From Nitrospiraceae bacterium (lineage in GTDB: Bacteria > Nitrospirota > Thermodesulfovibrionia > Thermodesulfovibrionales > Dissulfurispiraceae), in contig PMYY01000066.1 of assembly GCA_003170655.1 (NCBI GenBank), forward strand, positions 1 through 9,187: a stretch of DNA of 9,187 nt, given 5' to 3'. Below are positions 6,958 to 9,187 of the stretch, in pieces; position 1 is the first letter of the stretch, and every line of letters starts with the position of its first letter. A program made the position numbers and the translations under genes. Under the pieces are notes generated by a model. It did not search any database. It was not told where the DNA came from and was given only the letters and a program-made list of their open reading frames with translations.

Positions 6958-7573
6958 GGGTGAAAAGCTGTGGCTGACTTTAAGCTTTGAATTTCTTCTC
7001 GAAGAGTCGGCAAGGATTCACGGGCACCTATGCCCCGGCCAAGTGCTAGGAGTTAAGATGTCCATTCTCGGGCTCCGTGAGATAGGGATCAAAGATCCAA
7101 AGGGAAAAGATAGGAAGCGCATTATCGTCTTTGTTGAAATGGACCGCTGTGCTACCGATGCAGTCCAGTCTGTCACCGGATGCAGCCTGGGTCATCGCAC
7201 TATGAAGTTCATGGACTACGGTAAGATGGCGGCAACATTTCTGAACCTCAAGACCGGAAAGGCTGTCAGAGTCATCGCAAAAGGTGACTCGAGGCAGAAG
7301 GCAAAGGAATTTTTCCCAGAGATTAAAAACAAGTATGAGGCACAGCTTGAGGCATATAAGATCATGACCGACGAGGAGCTTTTCGATGTTATGGATGTAA
7401 AGATAGAACTAAAGCCCGAGGACATGCCCGGCAGGCCGTTGGGAAGGGTAAAATGCGATGTGTGTGCCGAGTACATTCAGGACATGCGGGAAGTTTATAA
7501 GGGTGAGAAAGTGTTATGCAGAGTATGTGCCGGGGGTGGATATTATAAGCCGCTGAAAGATGTTATTTTTTGA
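6950..7573 (+). CDS. FmdE-family protein with C-terminal zinc ribbon
   Basis: This 207-residue soluble protein belongs to the FmdE family, named after a protein associated with formylmethanofuran dehydrogenase and often found near molybdenum or tungsten enzyme genes. Its biochemical role is not established. The N-terminal domain shows the signature HGHLCPG (24-30), Cys67 with Asp70 in DRCATD, and GCSLGH (77-82), which form a probable metal-binding site. The C-terminal end has two CxxC pairs (Cys169/172 and Cys190/193), the layout of a zinc ribbon. Its overlap with the chaperone and its position before a molybdopterin-binding fusion suggest a part in molybdenum cofactor delivery or metal handling for the exported enzyme. 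That is inference. No methanofuran pathway genes are in the window, so a role in methanogenesis-type chemistry is unlikely. Confidence 0.85.
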   Translation: MNKGEKLWLTLSFEFLLEESARIHGHLCPGQVLGVKMSILGLREIGIKDPKGKDRKRIIVFVEMDRCATDAVQSVTGCSLGHRTMKFMDYGKMAATFLNLKTGKAVRVIAKGDSRQKAKEFFPEIKNKYEAQLEAYKIMTDEELFDVMDVKIELKPEDMPGRPLGRVKCDVCAEYIQDMREVYKGEKVLCRVCAGGGYYKPLKDVIF

Positions 7574-7577
7574 CATG

Positions 7578-7600
7578 CGTTATGCAATTAATCCATAACG
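7578..7600. promoter_or_regulatory. Candidate ModE-type operator (perfect 7-bp inverted repeat)
   Basis: CGTTATG at 7578-7584 and its exact reverse complement CATAACG at 7594-7600 flank a 9-bp AT-rich spacer. The half-sites resemble the CGnTAT / ATAnCG type of halves bound by ModE regulators. It lies in the 47-bp gap between the FmdE gene and a gene with a ModE-like DNA-binding domain, 20 bp before its start, where autoregulation would be expected. The match is by eye and from general knowledge of ModE sites. Confidence 0.45.
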
Positions 7601-7620
7601 GTAACGGAATGGAGCAAAGG

Positions 7621-9039
7621 ATGACTATGGAGATACGCTCGAAGCTGTGGATAGAGGTGGACGGACAACCGGTATTCGGCCGAGGACGCAGATTCCTGCT
7701 TGAGTCCATAGACAAGCACGGTTCGATCACCCAGGCGGCGAAGGAAGTAAACATATCCTATAGAAAAGCATGGGGATATATCAAAGCAATGGAAAAGCGG
7801 CTTGGGTTCGCGCTTGTCGATTGTCAAGCAGGGGGCAAGGATGGTGGCGGCGCCAGCCTGACAGAAGAGGCTAAACAGTTTCTGAAGAAATACCGCATGC
7901 TTGAGCAGGGCATCCACGAACTTGTCGACGACCGTTTTAGAAAAATATTCGGCGGGGCTGATAATAATGTCTCTGAATTATCATGCAGTCGCAGCGGTGG
8001 TATGACGGTACCGGTGAGTGCAGCTATCGGCATGGCGCTTGCCCATGATATTACTGAAATCCGAAAAGATGAATTTAAGGGGCGAGCGTTCCGCAAGGGG
8101 CATATCGTCCGTCCTGATGATGTTGAACATCTGCAACGGTTGGGCAAGGAGAATCTTTTTGTACTTTCGATTCAGGAGGATGAGATGCACGAAGATGAGG
8201 CGGCTGCGCTGATTGCCGATGCGCTGAAAGGCAAGGGCGTGTCTGTTTCCGGGGAACCGAAGGAAGGCAAGCTGAACCTCGTTGCTTCCCGAAGGGGCCT
8301 ACTGAAAATAAATACCGAGGCACTCCGTCGTTTCAACCGTCTCGGCGAAGTGATGTGTGCCTCCTTGCATGGTAATACGGTTGTGCTGGAAGGCCAAGTG
8401 GTCGCTGCCACGCGTGCCATCCCGCTGGTAGTCAAGAAAGCTATCATTGAAAAAGCGGTTCAGGCGGTTCATGGATGGCCGCGTGTTGTTGAAGTTATTC
8501 CGATGCGGCAGCCGAAGGCTGGTATTGTAATCACCGGCAATGAAGTCTATCATGGCCGGATTGCCGATGCCTTCGGACCGATTATGTCCCGAAAGATATC
8601 TGAACTTGGAGGCAGCATCGTCGGCATTCATTATGCTCCCGACGATGAAAAAATAATAGAAGAAAAACTGAGGGATTTGCTGGCGCAGGGGGCTGACCTG
8701 CTTATCACGACGGGCGGGATGTCGGTTGACCCCGATGACGTGACACGGTTTGCGATACGCCAGCTTGGCGCGAAGGATATTACGTATGGATCAGCGGTAT
8801 TGCCGGGTGCGATGTTTCTGATTGCCTATTTGGACGATCCCTCCGCAGCTCGTTCCGTTCCGATAATCGGCATCCCGGCGTGCGGCATGTATCACAAAAC
8901 GACTATTTTCGACATTATCGTGCCGCGGGTTCTTGCCGGAGAGCTCATAGTCCGCGATGATCTCGCCGCATTGGGTCACGGAGGTCTATGCCTGCATTGC
9001 GCAGAATGCCGCTATCCTGTGTGTCCTTTCGGCAAGTAG
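7621..9039 (+). CDS. ModE-type HTH domain fused to MoeA-like molybdopterin-binding domain
   Basis: This 472-residue protein has two parts. Residues 1-110 match the winged-helix DNA-binding domain of ModE: GSITQAAKEVNISYRKAW (34-51) is the helix-turn-helix and GGKDGGGASLTEEA (71-84) the wing. The Mop/TOBE molybdate-binding domains that normally follow are absent. From about 130 to 445 it resembles MoeA-like molybdopterin-binding proteins. It has GMALAHDITEI (137-147) and FRKGHIV (157-163). The MoCF fold contributes GIVITGNEVYHGRI (301-314) and ITTGGMSVDPDDV (362-374), where MoeA usually has GGxSxGxxD. The C-terminus carries Cys457, 460, 463 and 468 (GLCLHCAECRYPVCPFGK), a possible FeS or zinc site. 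ATG 7621 follows GGAG at 7611-7614 by 6 nt; ATG 7609 and 7627 are alternatives. It could sense molybdopterin or its metal-loaded form and control the operon, or combine cofactor synthesis with regulation. Confidence 0.85.
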   Translation: MTMEIRSKLWIEVDGQPVFGRGRRFLLESIDKHGSITQAAKEVNISYRKAWGYIKAMEKRLGFALVDCQAGGKDGGGASLTEEAKQFLKKYRMLEQGIHELVDDRFRKIFGGADNNVSELSCSRSGGMTVPVSAAIGMALAHDITEIRKDEFKGRAFRKGHIVRPDDVEHLQRLGKENLFVLSIQEDEMHEDEAAALIADALKGKGVSVSGEPKEGKLNLVASRRGLLKINTEALRRFNRLGEVMCASLHGNTVVLEGQVVAATRAIPLVVKKAIIEKAVQAVHGWPRVVEVIPMRQPKAGIVITGNEVYHGRIADAFGPIMSRKISELGGSIVGIHYAPDDEKIIEEKLRDLLAQGADLLITTGGMSVDPDDVTRFAIRQLGAKDITYGSAVLPGAMFLIAYLDDPSAARSVPIIGIPACGMYHKTTIFDIIVPRVLAGELIVRDDLAALGHGGLCLHCAECRYPVCPFGK

Positions 9040-9187
9040 AAGAATAAAGAACTGTCACGCGAGCGATGCTAGCTGACGCCCAATTGAGTAATAGGGAGCA
9101 TAGTATGGATTTTCACAGTCAAATATCTCGCTGACCATAACTGTCCTTTAAGCTGTGCCAGGTCCCCTGCGAAGTAAGGGTTAGCCG
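9040..9187. other. Downstream flank with no recognised feature
   Basis: I see no terminator with a T-tract, no RNA gene and no supported coding sequence in these 148 bp. A nine-codon frame starting at ATG 9105 has a GGGAG upstream but is too short to call. Confidence 0.5.

Noticed and set aside
1..9187. CRISPR arrays, tRNA or rRNA genes, intact insertion sequences
   Set aside because: I saw no regularly spaced repeats, no cloverleaf-like sequence, no rRNA-like sequence, and no intact transposase with terminal repeats.

Overview
The window is a compact, all-plus-strand stretch of a bacterial chromosome. It carries two membrane transporters followed by a six-gene molybdoenzyme module. A Tat-exported molybdopterin oxidoreductase, a triheme cytochrome c, a four-cluster ferredoxin-type subunit and a TorD-like chaperone together point to an anaerobically respiring Gram-negative bacterium that uses sulfur, arsenic or similar oxyanions. 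Desulfobacterota or Nitrospirota-like lineages would fit, but that placement is inference from gene content only; no rRNA or other phylogenetic marker is present.

Layout. 1-243 is an upstream flank with no recognised gene. 244-1320 encodes an ACR3-type arsenite efflux permease. 1321-1621 is intergenic, with a possible decayed reading frame and small CATAA/TTATG inverted repeats. 1622-2635 encodes a TauE/SafE-family anion exporter. 2636-2976 is a regulatory interval holding a weak stem-loop, a good sigma70-like promoter (TTGCAA, 17 bp, TATAAT) and a perfect 13-bp inverted repeat. From 2977 to 9039 the genes are tightly packed: triheme cytochrome c (2977-3330), Tat-exported catalytic subunit of the PsrA/PhsA/ArrA branch (3342-5672), [4Fe-4S] electron-transfer subunit (5684-6274), TorD/DmsD-like chaperone (6349-6957), FmdE-family protein (6950-7573), and a fusion of a ModE-type DNA-binding domain to a MoeA-like molybdopterin-binding domain (7621-9039). 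9040-9187 holds nothing I recognise.

How the genes may work together. The chaperone, FmdE protein and ModE-MoeA fusion look like a cofactor supply, maturation and sensing set for the exported enzyme. The FeS subunit probably hitch-hikes through the Tat pathway with the catalytic subunit and passes electrons to or from the triheme cytochrome. No NrfD/PsrC-type quinone-linked membrane subunit is encoded in the window, so the cytochrome may replace it. The substrate cannot be read from sequence. ACR3 and TauE next door make arsenic or sulfur oxyanions reasonable candidates.

The most unusual points are: the transcription factor-like ModE domain fused to a molybdopterin-binding domain with a C-terminal four-cysteine cluster; a perfect CGTTATG-N9-CATAACG inverted repeat just in front of that gene; a serine at the usual third cysteine position of the catalytic subunit's N-terminal FeS motif; and the perfect hairpin in the leader of the respiratory operon.
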